Origin: Dyadobacter psychrophilus
Lineage (GTDB): Bacteria; Bacteroidota; Bacteroidia; Cytophagales; Spirosomataceae
NCBI RefSeq assembly: GCF_900167945.1
Contig: NZ_FUZA01000006.1
Span: forward strand, 1 to 64,000
Direction: 5' to 3'
Length of the DNA stretch: 64,000 bases
This document shows positions 18,142-26,567 of the stretch, piece by piece; the first letter of the stretch is position 1; each line of letters starts with the position of its first letter. Position numbers and translations under genes: made by a program. The notes under the pieces are model-generated. The model ran no database searches. It saw nothing but the letters and a program-made list of their open reading frames with translations, and was not told where the DNA came from.

Positions 18142-18155
18142 AGAACGATTGTTCC
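18142..18155. promoter_or_regulatory. Putative autoregulatory TetR operator
   Basis: AGAACGATTGTTCC within TTACAGAAC-N4-GTTC, matching the site at 17513-17526. It lies 20 bases upstream of the TetR start. Confidence 0.6.
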
Positions 18156-18205
18156 AAAATAACCCATTTTCTTAATCAGCCGAGTCGACACAAGGGAGTC
18201 AAATG

Positions 18206-19000
18206 CTAAATTATAAATTTAGCAACCCCGCCGTCCACTTTCAATGCCGCACCATTCGTCCCGGATGATAAGGGACTTGATACGTAAGTAACCAGATTAG
18301 CAATTTCTTCAACCGATGTAAACCGTTGCAGCAACGACGTGGGCCTCGCATCTTTGAAGAAATCCTTTTCCGCCTGTTCCGATGAAACCTGATTTGCTGC
18401 TCCCAGCTGCTTCACAAATTCGGCCACACCTTCTGACTTTGTAGGGCCTGGCAAAACCGAATTCACAGTAACATTTGTGCCTTTCGTTAATTCCGACAAT
18501 CCTCTGCTCACAGCCAACTGCGCTGTTTTAGTCATCCCGTAATGGATCATTTCTTCCGGAATATTTACCGCAGATTCACTCGAAATGAAGATGATCCTTC
18601 CCCAATCTTTGGCAATCATTTTAGGAAAATAATGTCTTGATAACCTCACGCCACTGAGCACATTCACCTCGAAAAACTTAAACCAGCTATCGTCTGTGAT
18701 GTCTGTAAACGCCTGAGGTTCAAATATTCCCGCATTATTAATCAATATGTCAATGTGGGGAAGACTTTCCAGCAATGCGTTCACTTCCTCCACTTTCGAA
18801 AAATCTGCGGCTATGCCGGATACATTTCCACCCGGATTATCATTTTGGAGCCGCTGAACCGCGTCAGCTACTTTCGATTGCGTCCTGCCGTTGATCACGA
18901 CGTCCGCGCCTTCTTTTAATAAATTTTGAGCAATTGCAAAACCTATACCCTGGGTAGAACCGCTGATAAATGCCGTTTTCCCTTTCAGTTGTAAATCCAT
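18206..19000 (-). CDS. Short-chain dehydrogenase/reductase
   Basis: 264 residues from ATG 19000 (MDLQLKGKTAFISGSTQGIG); the frame is open further upstream without a better start. Classical SDR: cofactor motif GSTQGIGFAI, the NNAG motif, catalytic Ser in IFISSESA, and YGMTK with catalytic Tyr and Lys. Arg and Thr after the second strand (NGRTQSK) suggest NADP. It probably reduces a carbonyl; substrate unknown. Upstream of the TetR gene in the same direction, possibly part of the same oxidative or aldehyde response, but no matching operator is visible before it. Confidence 0.87.
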   Translation of the reverse strand: MDLQLKGKTAFISGSTQGIGFAIAQNLLKEGADVVINGRTQSKVADAVQRLQNDNPGGNVSGIAADFSKVEEVNALLESLPHIDILINNAGIFEPQAFTDITDDSWFKFFEVNVLSGVRLSRHYFPKMIAKDWGRIIFISSESAVNIPEEMIHYGMTKTAQLAVSRGLSELTKGTNVTVNSVLPGPTKSEGVAEFVKQLGAANQVSSEQAEKDFFKDARPTSLLQRFTSVEEIANLVTYVSSPLSSGTNGAALKVDGGVAKFII

Positions 19001-19056
19001 ATAATCTAAATGTTGTAAATTAACTTCATAACACGTCACTTTAAGAAAACGTCCGC

Positions 19057-19935
19057 ATGAAAAACATTTATCTTCTCATTTTTTTCATCATCACATTTAC
19101 TGTCCGGGCGCAAAGCCCTCGTGTATTGATCGTTACGGCACATCCCGACGATGAAACTACTTTTCCCGTGACTATTTTCAAAATCACCCACGAGTTAAAA
19201 GGATCGGCAGACCTTGCACTGCTTACCGATGCGTCCGGCGGGTATAACGGGCTGGTAGCGTCGTCCTATTATGGAATGAACCTCGTAGATTCTGTTATTG
19301 GGAGGAAACATTTGCCTTTGATCCGTAAAAAAGAAATCCTGGCTGCTGGTGAAGTCCTCGGCATTGGTAATTTCTTTTTTCTCGACCAACTTGATGATTA
19401 TTATAACCGCAACGAAAAGCCTTATCTGGAAGGCAAAAACTGGAACATTAAGTATGTGGAAAGCCGGTTGGATGAGATTTTGGCAAAGGGAAACTACGAT
19501 TTCGTTTTCTGCCTGGTTCCAGGCGAAGGGCAGCACGCACATCATAAAACCGCTTCTATCAGCACAATAAGGGCCGTTCAACGTTATAAAGGTGATAAAA
19601 AACCGATTGTTTTGGGAGGACAAACGCAAAATAAGGGCGCCATTTCAAAATTCACCAGACTGGATGGCTATCCCGAAACAGCGATCAGCTTAACAGCTCC
19701 AATCTTTGAGTTTGACAGGACCTATGGCTTTGGGGAAGACAAAAAACATAGCTATATGATTGTTGCGGATTGGGTGAAAGCGGCTCACAAGTCGCAGAGT
19801 GGTGATATGAACCAAGCCATGCATCGGGGCGATCTGGAAACATTTCTGTATTTTGAGATCAACGGCGCTGCCCGGATTGACGAAGTGAAGCAGTTATTTG
19901 AGAAGATCAATAATGCAGGATTTTCAAAAAAATAA
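19057..19935 (+). CDS. Secreted PIG-L (LmbE-like) deacetylase
   Basis: 292 residues with a signal peptide ending in VRAQS (about residue 20). The zinc-binding motif TAHPDDET (His/Asp-Asp) is followed by the second metal-site region QHAHHKTA. PIG-L proteins remove N-acetyl groups from sugars or related amides; here the enzyme acts in the periplasm or outside. It is divergent from the SDR gene and convergent with the methyltransferase, so it is probably transcribed alone. Confidence 0.85.
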   Translation: MKNIYLLIFFIITFTVRAQSPRVLIVTAHPDDETTFPVTIFKITHELKGSADLALLTDASGGYNGLVASSYYGMNLVDSVIGRKHLPLIRKKEILAAGEVLGIGNFFFLDQLDDYYNRNEKPYLEGKNWNIKYVESRLDEILAKGNYDFVFCLVPGEGQHAHHKTASISTIRAVQRYKGDKKPIVLGGQTQNKGAISKFTRLDGYPETAISLTAPIFEFDRTYGFGEDKKHSYMIVADWVKAAHKSQSGDMNQAMHRGDLETFLYFEINGAARIDEVKQLFEKINNAGFSKK

Positions 19936-19948
19936 CTTTGTCCCCAGA

Positions 19949-20719
19949 TCAATTTCCGGCAGTCATTGTCATAAACAGGGAACTGCCGAAAGGTGCTTTC
20001 GGGATAAGAAATTGTTCCGTTTTGGTGATGGCTTTTAATATTGAGTTAACTGCTTCCCCCGGGAATTTCACATCTGAATCCAAATGTTGAACATCGATCT
20101 TCTGCTTACGGATTTGATAATTTTGCCATTGACGGACGGCCAAAATAGGCAATGATAATGCGAATGGCCAGTAGGTGTTATGCGTAATGTTTAAACCAGC
20201 AGCCTTAGCGTAGTGTTTGAACTGGCCGAGCTCGAATCTCCTGAAACTGCCAACGGCGATATCGTGTGTCCCCGAAAATGCTTCAAACGCATGTATATTA
20301 ATAATTATCAGTCCTTTGTTGCTTAGCTTTTTCTTAAATGCATTCAAAGCATGAATAATTTCTTCATCAGAAAGGAAATAAAGCGCATCGTTGCAGGATA
20401 TCACGTCAAATGTTTCGCCTGGCCGAAATGCATCAACGTTTTTAAGATCACTGAAACCAACATTCAGGTTCCGCTCGCGGGAAAATTCGATAGCGTGTTG
20501 TGAATAATCAAATCCGGTAACATTGGCATAGCCGGCTTCCCGCAAAAACGACAGTAAACCGCCCGTTCCACAAGCTGCATCGAGAATACGAAGATCGGTA
20601 TTCTCTTTTCCGAAATGCTGCTTTATTTTATCTAAGACCTTTCCATGCAGCACCTGATACCACCAGAGCGCACGCTCTGTTTCATACATGCGCTGATATT
20701 CCAGCCTGTTCCCGATCAT
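19949..20719 (-). CDS. SAM-dependent methyltransferase
   Basis: 256 residues, class I Rossmann methyltransferase: motif I ILDAACGTGGLL, acidic residue in GFDYSQ, and post-motif FDVISCNDALYFLSD. The C-terminal part has a hydrophobic stretch (about 180-200) that could touch the membrane. Its start overlaps the stop of the GT2 gene by 4 bases, the last of four translationally coupled genes for amino-sugar formation. A likely substrate is the amino sugar or its lipid-linked form (N- or O-methylation); inference from context. Confidence 0.82.
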   Translation of the reverse strand: MIGNRLEYQRMYETERALWWYQVLHGKVLDKIKQHFGKENTDLRILDAACGTGGLLSFLREAGYANVTGFDYSQHAIEFSRERNLNVGFSDLKNVDAFRPGETFDVISCNDALYFLSDEEIIHALNAFKKKLSNKGLIIINIHAFEAFSGTHDIAVGSFRRFELGQFKHYAKAAGLNITHNTYWPFALSLPILAVRQWQNYQIRKQKIDVQHLDSDVKFPGEAVNSILKAITKTEQFLIPKAPFGSSLFMTMTAGN

Positions 20720-21636
20720 ACGACTTCCGCGCTATTATATTTTATAACATACTGTGGCTGACCACTCTGCGCCATAAAGCTCTTACCAATATATTCACCA
20801 AGAACGCTCAGTAATGTACATTGAATGCCTCCGATCGAGATTAATGTTGCGGTTACGACTTGCCAGCCTTTCGGGTCCGGCCCAATAACCCATTGCACTG
20901 TGAGATAGAAAAGCAAGACAAATCCAAAGAGGAACAAACCAAGGCCTATTGGCAAAAAAATACGGATAGGAAGAGATGAATAGCAGAATAATATGTTGAG
21001 AAACAGCGAAATAAGCTTCTGCCAAGTGTAATTTGAAATGCCCTCTTCGCGCTTCAAATGCGTAACCTGAACTGTCCCAATGTTTCTGGTTATCCTGAAA
21101 ATGAGTCCGTCAATATAAGGATACGGGCCTTTATATTTTGTAATTTCCTGAACAACCTCCTGCCTTATCAGCTTGAAACTGGATAGATAAAGGTCCTTTG
21201 GTTTGTTCAGCAAATAACTTGTAAGCCAATTGACCAGCTTGCTTCCCAGGTTCCTCCCTACTGAATGTTCTTTTTTAGAATAATAAGTGTAAACCACATC
21301 ATTATCACCACTTTCTGCGACTTTGATCAGTTTAAGGATTTCTTCGGGCGGATTTTGAAAATCGTCGTCGATCATGACGCAATAATCGCCGTATGCCCAG
21401 TTAAGCCCACACATTACAGCATTAAATTCGCCATAATTCCGTCGTAAAGAAATGAAGCGAACATTAGAATAAATTTCGGCAAGCTGCCTGCAAACTCTTT
21501 CCGAGCCGTCCCTGCTGCCATCATTCACCATCACGATCTCAAAACTCACTTCCGACAATGCTGATTGCAAGGTTTCGACGAGTGGCCTGATCGTTTTCTC
21601 GCTGTTGTATACCGGAATGACAACGGATAATTTCAT
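20716..21636 (-). CDS. GT2-family polyprenyl-phosphate glycosyltransferase (DPM1/ArnC/GtrB-like)
   Basis: 306 residues. GT-A fold with VVIPVYNSEKTI at the start and the metal-binding MIDDDFQNPPEE. Two C-terminal membrane helices (about 229-252 and 263-285) are typical of enzymes that move a sugar from a nucleotide to undecaprenyl phosphate on the cytoplasmic side. It overlaps the aminotransferase gene by 4 bases. It probably loads the amino-deoxysugar made by the two upstream gene products onto the lipid carrier. Confidence 0.87.
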   Translation of the reverse strand: MKLSVVIPVYNSEKTIRPLVETLQSALSEVSFEIVMVNDGSRDGSERVCRQLAEIYSNVRFISLRRNYGEFNAVMCGLNWAYGDYCVMIDDDFQNPPEEILKLIKVAESGDNDVVYTYYSKKEHSVGRNLGSKLVNWLTSYLLNKPKDLYLSSFKLIRQEVVQEITKYKGPYPYIDGLIFRITRNIGTVQVTHLKREEGISNYTWQKLISLFLNILFCYSSLPIRIFLPIGLGLFLFGFVLLFYLTVQWVIGPDPKGWQVVTATLISIGGIQCTLLSVLGEYIGKSFMAQSGQPQYVIKYNSAEVV

Positions 21637-22730
21637 TGCTGATAATCGAATTGATTAACGGTTTGAATGATGTAGATGACCTCCTCGTCCGTCAGCACGC
21701 CATTTAACGGCAAACTGATTACTTCTTCATGAATTCGTTCTGTAATTGGCAAGTGCATGTCATAAAATTCCCGAAAAGCCTGTTGCTTATGAATAGGCAG
21801 TGGATAGTGTACATTCGTCTGAATTCCATTGGCGTCCAGATAAGCAATTAAGCCCGAACGATTGGGATGCCTGATCACAAACAGATGCCAGGCGTCGTCG
21901 TTAATCCGGTCGGCTGGCGGCAAAATAAGATTTTCAAGTTGAATCTCACTGAGATAGCGCGCTGCAATTGCTCTTCTCCGATCATTTTCCAGGTCTAAAA
22001 AAGGAAGCTTCACATTCAGTATAGCAGCCTGAATTTCATCTAATCGGCTATTAACGCCTTGATAATCATTTTTATAGCGAACAAGCGATCCGTAATTTCG
22101 CAAATAACGAATTTTTTCGGCAAGCGCTTCGTCCGAAGTTGTGATGGCGCCTGCGTCACCAAGCGCGCCGAGATTTTTTGTAGGATAAAAACTAAATGCT
22201 GTCGCGTCAGCAATGCTGCCTGTCTTTTTGTTATTATAAATCGCCCCGTGTGCCTGCGCAGCATCGGTAATTACTTTCAGGCCGTGTTGCCTGGCCAGCT
22301 TCATAATGGGTTCCATTTCACAACTGCGCCCGTAAAGATCTACGGCAATGACGGCTCTGGTTTTTGAACTGATTTTTTCAGCAATCCTTTCCGGATCCAA
22401 AAGCATTGTAAAGGGATCGGGCTCGACGAAAATTGGCCTGAAACCCAGATAAGCAACGGGTAAAACCGAAGCAATGTAAGTATTTGCAGGAACGATCACC
22501 TCGCTGTCTTCGGGAAATTCGTAAGCCATCAGAATTAATGTAATTGCGTCGAGCCCATTGGCGACGCCTACACAATATGCTGCATTACAGTAATTTGCAA
22601 ATGCATTCTCAAACGATTTCAATTCATTTCCCAGAATATACCATCCCGAACGGACAACCCGAAGCGAAGCTTCCTCAATGGCTTTGAGATACGGCGCATT
22701 AACTTCGTTTAAATCCAGGAAAGGGATCAT
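21633..22730 (-). CDS. DegT/DnrJ/EryC1/StrS sugar aminotransferase (FdtB/QdtB-like)
   Basis: 365 residues, PLP-dependent. Typical features: IPFLDLNEVNAPY at the N-terminus, DAAQAHGAIY (PLP contact), and FSFYPTKNLGALGDAGA with the Schiff-base Lys. Because it is coupled by a 4-base overlap to a FdtA-type 3,4-ketoisomerase, it probably aminates C3 of a dTDP-3-keto-6-deoxyhexose, giving a Fuc3N- or Qui3N-type sugar. Confidence 0.9.
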   Translation of the reverse strand: MIPFLDLNEVNAPYLKAIEEASLRVVRSGWYILGNELKSFENAFANYCNAAYCVGVANGLDAITLILMAYEFPEDSEVIVPANTYIASVLPVAYLGFRPIFVEPDPFTMLLDPERIAEKISSKTRAVIAVDLYGRSCEMEPIMKLARQHGLKVITDAAQAHGAIYNNKKTGSIADATAFSFYPTKNLGALGDAGAITTSDEALAEKIRYLRNYGSLVRYKNDYQGVNSRLDEIQAAILNVKLPFLDLENDRRRAIAARYLSEIQLENLILPPADRINDDAWHLFVIRHPNRSGLIAYLDANGIQTNVHYPLPIHKQQAFREFYDMHLPITERIHEEVISLPLNGVLTDEEVIYIIQTVNQFDYQQ

Positions 22731-23113
22731 TGAGATACGATCTGTTTCATCAGGTACGGCTCGTCGATGTAGTCGGCAATGTCATAGTATTCATTGGAAA
22801 GCACCAGCAGGATCGCGTCTTCAGAAAATGAATCCATGATGTGCCAGTCTTTCGGTTCAAGGATCAGGCAGGAAATGGGATTATCGAGAATAAAATATTC
22901 CTCGCTTTCCCCATCATTGGAATAAACCCGACAGCTTCCGTGAATACAGATTAATGCATTCCAGGTCTTGTGATGCCTGTGTCCGCCACGCTGGGTCTCA
23001 CCGGCTCCATAAATATAAAACACACGTTTGATTGTGCCCGGGATAATCTTTTCGAATACGGTCAGATTGCCGGCACCGGTGTTAAAGGTGTTTAATTCAA
23101 CTAATAGGGGCAT
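22727..23113 (-). CDS. dTDP-4-keto-6-deoxyglucose 3,4-ketoisomerase-like cupin (FdtA/QdtA/WxcM)
   Basis: 128 residues, single cupin. The segments GAGNLTVFEK, RVFYIYGAGETQRGGHRHHKT (His residues of the active site) and LILEPKDWHIMDSF are diagnostic for the FdtA family. It moves the keto group of dTDP-4-keto-6-deoxyglucose from C4 to C3, making the substrate for the aminotransferase that follows with a 4-base overlap. First gene of the four-gene operon. Enzymes that make the dTDP sugar (rmlA/rmlB) are not in the window. The 23114-23361 gap is AT-rich and should hold its promoter; no exact -7 box is seen. Confidence 0.88.
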   Translation of the reverse strand: MPLLVELNTFNTGAGNLTVFEKIIPGTIKRVFYIYGAGETQRGGHRHHKTWNALICIHGSCRVYSNDGESEEYFILDNPISCLILEPKDWHIMDSFSEDAILLVLSNEYYDIADYIDEPYLMKQIVSQ

Positions 23114-23361
23114 ATAGAAGTTTGCAAAAAAGCATATTTATGTTTTATATATCGTTGAGAAACCCTTAGCTGACAATCCGTTTAGTAAAGTACAGATATT
23201 TTTTTTTGAAAATACTAAAATACCATTCAGTAAAAACGACATATTTCAGTAAAAATATTCAAATAACTATTAGCCAAACTTTTACAATCATTGTCAAACA
23301 CATTGGTCTTCTTTGATTAAAATTTATTATTCCTTTCGTCATGTATTCACCGCAATTTGTA

Positions 23362-24561
23362 TCAACTGAACATATTCCAGGACATTATCTTATCCAGCAA
23401 CATTAATGCTTTCACCGGAAGCGGTTCCAGCCACAAAATCTTGTTGTATCCCATATAAAAGACCTGCGGGTGCACCACGCAAATGATCATGGTAAAGAAA
23501 AGGATAAGCCTTAATGAGGACTCTGATGCGGTTTGATATAAAATAAAAAAAGCCGCCAGAATAAATGGGAACCCGTAAGACAGCGCTCGGTCGATATCAT
23601 GCACATAAATACCGGTCGCGAGGAGCACCGCGAAACCGATAAAAAGCGCGGCAATCAGCCAGTAACGCCTGGTAAGAATAAGCGCAAGCAATGCACTTCC
23701 CATTAAAAGCCAGGTTCCTTCGAATGCCGACCAGATGCTGCTTCCCAGCCCATTCCTATGCGCATTGGCAAACAAAACAGGCGTTCCGATGGTGGAGTAA
23801 CTATGGTTGGGAAAATAGGTTGCCAGAACATAGTTTCGCACACCGAAATAACATAGCCAGGCGATCCAAACCACAGCGCTTTCACCAAGTAATCCAGCTC
23901 TGATCATCCCCAGCAGGCTAAAATCCTGCCTTTCATAAGCTTTAACAACAATCCACCAAAGCAGTAAATACCCTCCTGCGACAACCGCGCGCTCATCCGT
24001 AAAAAAAGCGATTTGTAGCGAGATGAAGATGACGAATACATTGCGGCTCAGCAATGCGGTTAACAGGAAGAAATACGCGAAACCATCGCCATATCCGTGA
24101 ATGTCCGCAAATGTCCATACGCTGACGAAAATGTTGGCGATGGCCAAAACGAAAAAACCAGTAATGACCTTATCCGCCGAAATGCGGTAAACGTATCTGC
24201 CAATATTATAAAGGAAAAATATACCGCACAAAGCCTGAGCAAGTAGAATCAGCACAACATTATGGTTCGTGATGAACGACAGGAACGGCAGTGTCCACCT
24301 AAGGATCATGTTTTCACGCCGGACATCGTAGTCCATGTCTTTTGGATGAAACAAATCCTGCGCCTGATTTTGAATAAAAACCCACGCATCCAGCTTAACC
24401 CCATTGGTTTTCAAGTGGTCAACGAGCAATGAATAGGGCGGAAATGCCAGAACAAGAGAAATTACTACCGCAAAAAATGTTAACTTCAATAACCAATTCC
24501 TGTCTGATAATTTATCTTCGGACCAGGAACAAAAAGACTCGTAGAAATTTTCTAAAAGCAT
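23362..24561 (-). CDS. Polytopic membrane protein of unknown function
   Basis: About 399 residues from the ATG at 24561 (MLLENFYESF). The open frame reaches 24615, but a promoter (24588-24615) covers that stretch. Nine to eleven membrane helices begin at about residue 25; a periplasmic loop with HPKDMDYDVRRENMILRW follows the first helix, reminiscent of GT-C-type membrane proteins. No known catalytic motif is recognised. Upstream of and co-directional with the amino-sugar operon, 248 bases away, so a role in glycan assembly is possible. Confidence 0.65.
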   Translation of the reverse strand: MLLENFYESFCSWSEDKLSDRNWLLKLTFFAVVISLVLAFPPYSLLVDHLKTNGVKLDAWVFIQNQAQDLFHPKDMDYDVRRENMILRWTLPFLSFITNHNVVLILLAQALCGIFFLYNIGRYVYRISADKVITGFFVLAIANIFVSVWTFADIHGYGDGFAYFFLLTALLSRNVFVIFISLQIAFFTDERAVVAGGYLLLWWIVVKAYERQDFSLLGMIRAGLLGESAVVWIAWLCYFGVRNYVLATYFPNHSYSTIGTPVLFANAHRNGLGSSIWSAFEGTWLLMGSALLALILTRRYWLIAALFIGFAVLLATGIYVHDIDRALSYGFPFILAAFFILYQTASESSLRLILFFTMIICVVHPQVFYMGYNKILWLEPLPVKALMLLDKIMSWNMFS

Positions 24562-24587
24562 AAACTTTGTAAAGAGCAAATTGTACC

Positions 24588-24615
24588 CAAATATACATTT
24601 TAATGTCACATTCAA
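24588..24615 (-). promoter_or_regulatory. Bacteroidota promoter for the membrane protein
   Basis: On the minus strand, TTG (24613-24615) and TATATTTG (24588-24595, exact TAnnTTTG) are separated by 17 bases. This predicts a transcript start near 24581 and a short leader to ATG 24561, and argues against the longer reading frame. Confidence 0.5.
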
Positions 24616-24651
24616 TGACAGGCTGCGTTTAGTGGGTATCGCGAGATTTTA

Positions 24652-25257
24652 ATGGCCCCGCATACGGGTAAATTGGAAATACTATACTATTTTTGGAAAA
24701 AATTAGACTTTTTGAAAAGACTTTTATCCATAGCACTTCTAGGCCTGCTCTTGTACAACACGTTTGGACTTGCAGTTGCCGTGCTATGTTTTGAAAAGGA
24801 ATTTGAAACCGCCCAAACGTCCGAAATCGCTTCCAAACGCAAAATTTTGGCCCTTCCTGCTCCTTCACTCCCTTACACAACCTCCTGGGAAAATGAAGAT
24901 GGAACGGCCGGTCTTATCAAAAAAGATGGTGAGTTTTATAACGTTGTTCACCAGAAAATTGAGAACGATACACTCTTCGTAACAATCCAGTCCAACACTT
25001 CGGCGCGTGAACGGTTCTTTGAGCTAGCGGGCAGTATGAATGATTTGTCGGACAGCGAAAAAAGTAAAAAGTCCCCTTCAGAGCGTGCTTTAAAATTGCT
25101 TAACGACCTGGTGAAAAGTTATTTGCCTGTCGAAACCCGATCTGAACTAGCTTGCGAATTCTTTCCGCCAGCAAATCTGGTCACCTTTCGGGACCACGAA
25201 ATTTCACTCAGCTCTTCTCCCCGTTCATTCGAATCTCCGCCACCCGAATTGTCTTAG
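24652..25257 (+). CDS. Hypothetical membrane-anchored protein
   Basis: 201 residues. One hydrophobic segment (about 24-48) near the N-terminus, then a hydrophilic domain with strand-rich first half and a Ser/Pro-rich tail (SLSSSPRSFESPPPELS). No family recognised. It precedes an outer-membrane beta-barrel gene by 92 bases on the same strand; the pair could form a unit. The ATG at 24652 is the first in frame; internal starts are possible. Confidence 0.5.
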   Translation: MAPHTGKLEILYYFWKKLDFLKRLLSIALLGLLLYNTFGLAVAVLCFEKEFETAQTSEIASKRKILALPAPSLPYTTSWENEDGTAGLIKKDGEFYNVVHQKIENDTLFVTIQSNTSARERFFELAGSMNDLSDSEKSKKSPSERALKLLNDLVKSYLPVETRSELACEFFPPANLVTFRDHEISLSSSPRSFESPPPELS

Positions 25258-25349
25258 TTTTTCAAGATCACTGACTAACTCTGGCTCAGCTTCCTTTACG
25301 GAAATGCTGCTGCCATGTTCCATTTTACAATCTGAAAAATCTAAGAACA

Positions 25350-26459
25350 ATGAAAAACATATTTACGCTTCTATTTTTGGTGTGCCTTTGCATCACACAA
25401 CTTACAGACAATGCTTTTGCACAAGGATGCGTGGCGATTCGCGGCATGAGCCACGCAGGCGCAACTTCGGCTGATTTCTTCAAACAACAAGACGGCAAAT
25501 TCCAGGTTAATGCGGGATATCGTTTTTTCAGGTCATACAAACATTTTCGTGGCGATCATGAGGAAAAAGAACGCGTGGAACAAGGAACAGAAGTGATCAA
25601 TGTGGCTCATGCGTTGGATCTGGGACTAACTTACCAGCCCAACATGCGCTGGTCCATTTCGGTAACATTACCCGTTCAGCACAATGACCGCTCGTCCCTA
25701 TACGAACATTATGGCAACGCGATAACAGCCAATCCAGAGCAAAAACGCTTCCATACAAGCTCAAAAGGAATCGGTGATTTGCGCATTTCGACAAGTTACT
25801 GGTTAAGAGATCCGTTAAAAATGCCGAAATTCAACATTGCCATTGGCGGCGGCATTAAGCTTCCTACCGGCGATAAGGCTGTGGAAGGTGAATTTCACAA
25901 ACTCGACAAAGAAGGCAATGATTATACCATCGTAAAACCAGTTGACCAGTCGATTCAGCTTGGCGACGGTGCAGTGGGATTTTTCCTGGAAACGCAGGGA
26001 TATGTTTCTTTCACACCAAAAACGGCGCTTTATTTCAATGGTTTTTATTTGTCCAATCCAAAAGAGCATAATGGTGTAAACCGCAATCCGCAAGCGGCAA
26101 CAATTGATCCTATTGTTGGCTATTTCGCTGCTGTGGATCAGTTTGCAGCCCGACTGGGTGTAAGCCAGGCACTTGGCGGCGGATTTTCCGTGCTGCTGGG
26201 AGGCCGCGCAGAAGGCGTTCCTTCTGACGATCTGATCGGCAGCAGCAAAGGTTATCGTCGTCCGGGATATGTAATTTCCGGTGAGCCTGGTGTGGCTTAT
26301 ATTAAAAATAAATTCTCTGCATCGCTTTCCGTTCCTGTCGCGCTGTATCGCAATCGGACGAAAAGCTATGCTGACAAGCAGGATGTTACAGGCAAATCGC
26401 ACGGCGACGCCGCGTTTGCGGATTATTTGATATCGTTTAGTGTAAGTCGCTGGTTTTAA
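25350..26459 (+). CDS. Outer-membrane beta-barrel protein (transporter-like)
   Basis: 369 residues. Signal peptide ends in NAFAQ (about residue 25). The mature chain alternates amphipathic strands and turns, with GYRFFRSYKHF, LDLGLTYQPNMRWSISVTLPVQ and a final aromatic residue (SVSRWF), as expected for a beta-barrel of the porin-like MetA/transporter type. Transported compound unknown. Ends before a palindromic repeat shared with the convergent sbcC gene. Confidence 0.7.
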   Translation: MKNIFTLLFLVCLCITQLTDNAFAQGCVAIRGMSHAGATSADFFKQQDGKFQVNAGYRFFRSYKHFRGDHEEKERVEQGTEVINVAHALDLGLTYQPNMRWSISVTLPVQHNDRSSLYEHYGNAITANPEQKRFHTSSKGIGDLRISTSYWLRDPLKMPKFNIAIGGGIKLPTGDKAVEGEFHKLDKEGNDYTIVKPVDQSIQLGDGAVGFFLETQGYVSFTPKTALYFNGFYLSNPKEHNGVNRNPQAATIDPIVGYFAAVDQFAARLGVSQALGGGFSVLLGGRAEGVPSDDLIGSSKGYRRPGYVISGEPGVAYIKNKFSASLSVPVALYRNRTKSYADKQDVTGKSHGDAAFADYLISFSVSRWF

Positions 26460-26467
26460 GAACAATG

Positions 26468-26550
26468 TTGTCACATTGAGCGGAGTCGAAATGTCGCTAC
26501 AGACGTAGGATAACGTCCTACCTTCGCTTCGACTCCGCTCAGCGTGACAA
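26468..26550. repeat. Nested intergenic palindrome between convergent genes
   Basis: Outer arms at 26468-26490 and 26528-26550 (around GAGCGGAGTCGAA / TTCGACTCCGCTC) pair with few mismatches. Inside lies a second hairpin GTAGGA-TAACG-TCCTAC (26505-26521). The outer unit is the type of dispersed palindromic repeat found between genes in many Bacteroidota. It probably acts as a bidirectional transcript end for the beta-barrel and sbcC genes. Only one copy is seen in this window. Confidence 0.7.
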
Positions 26551-26567
26551 GGCAGTTATCTCCCTCC

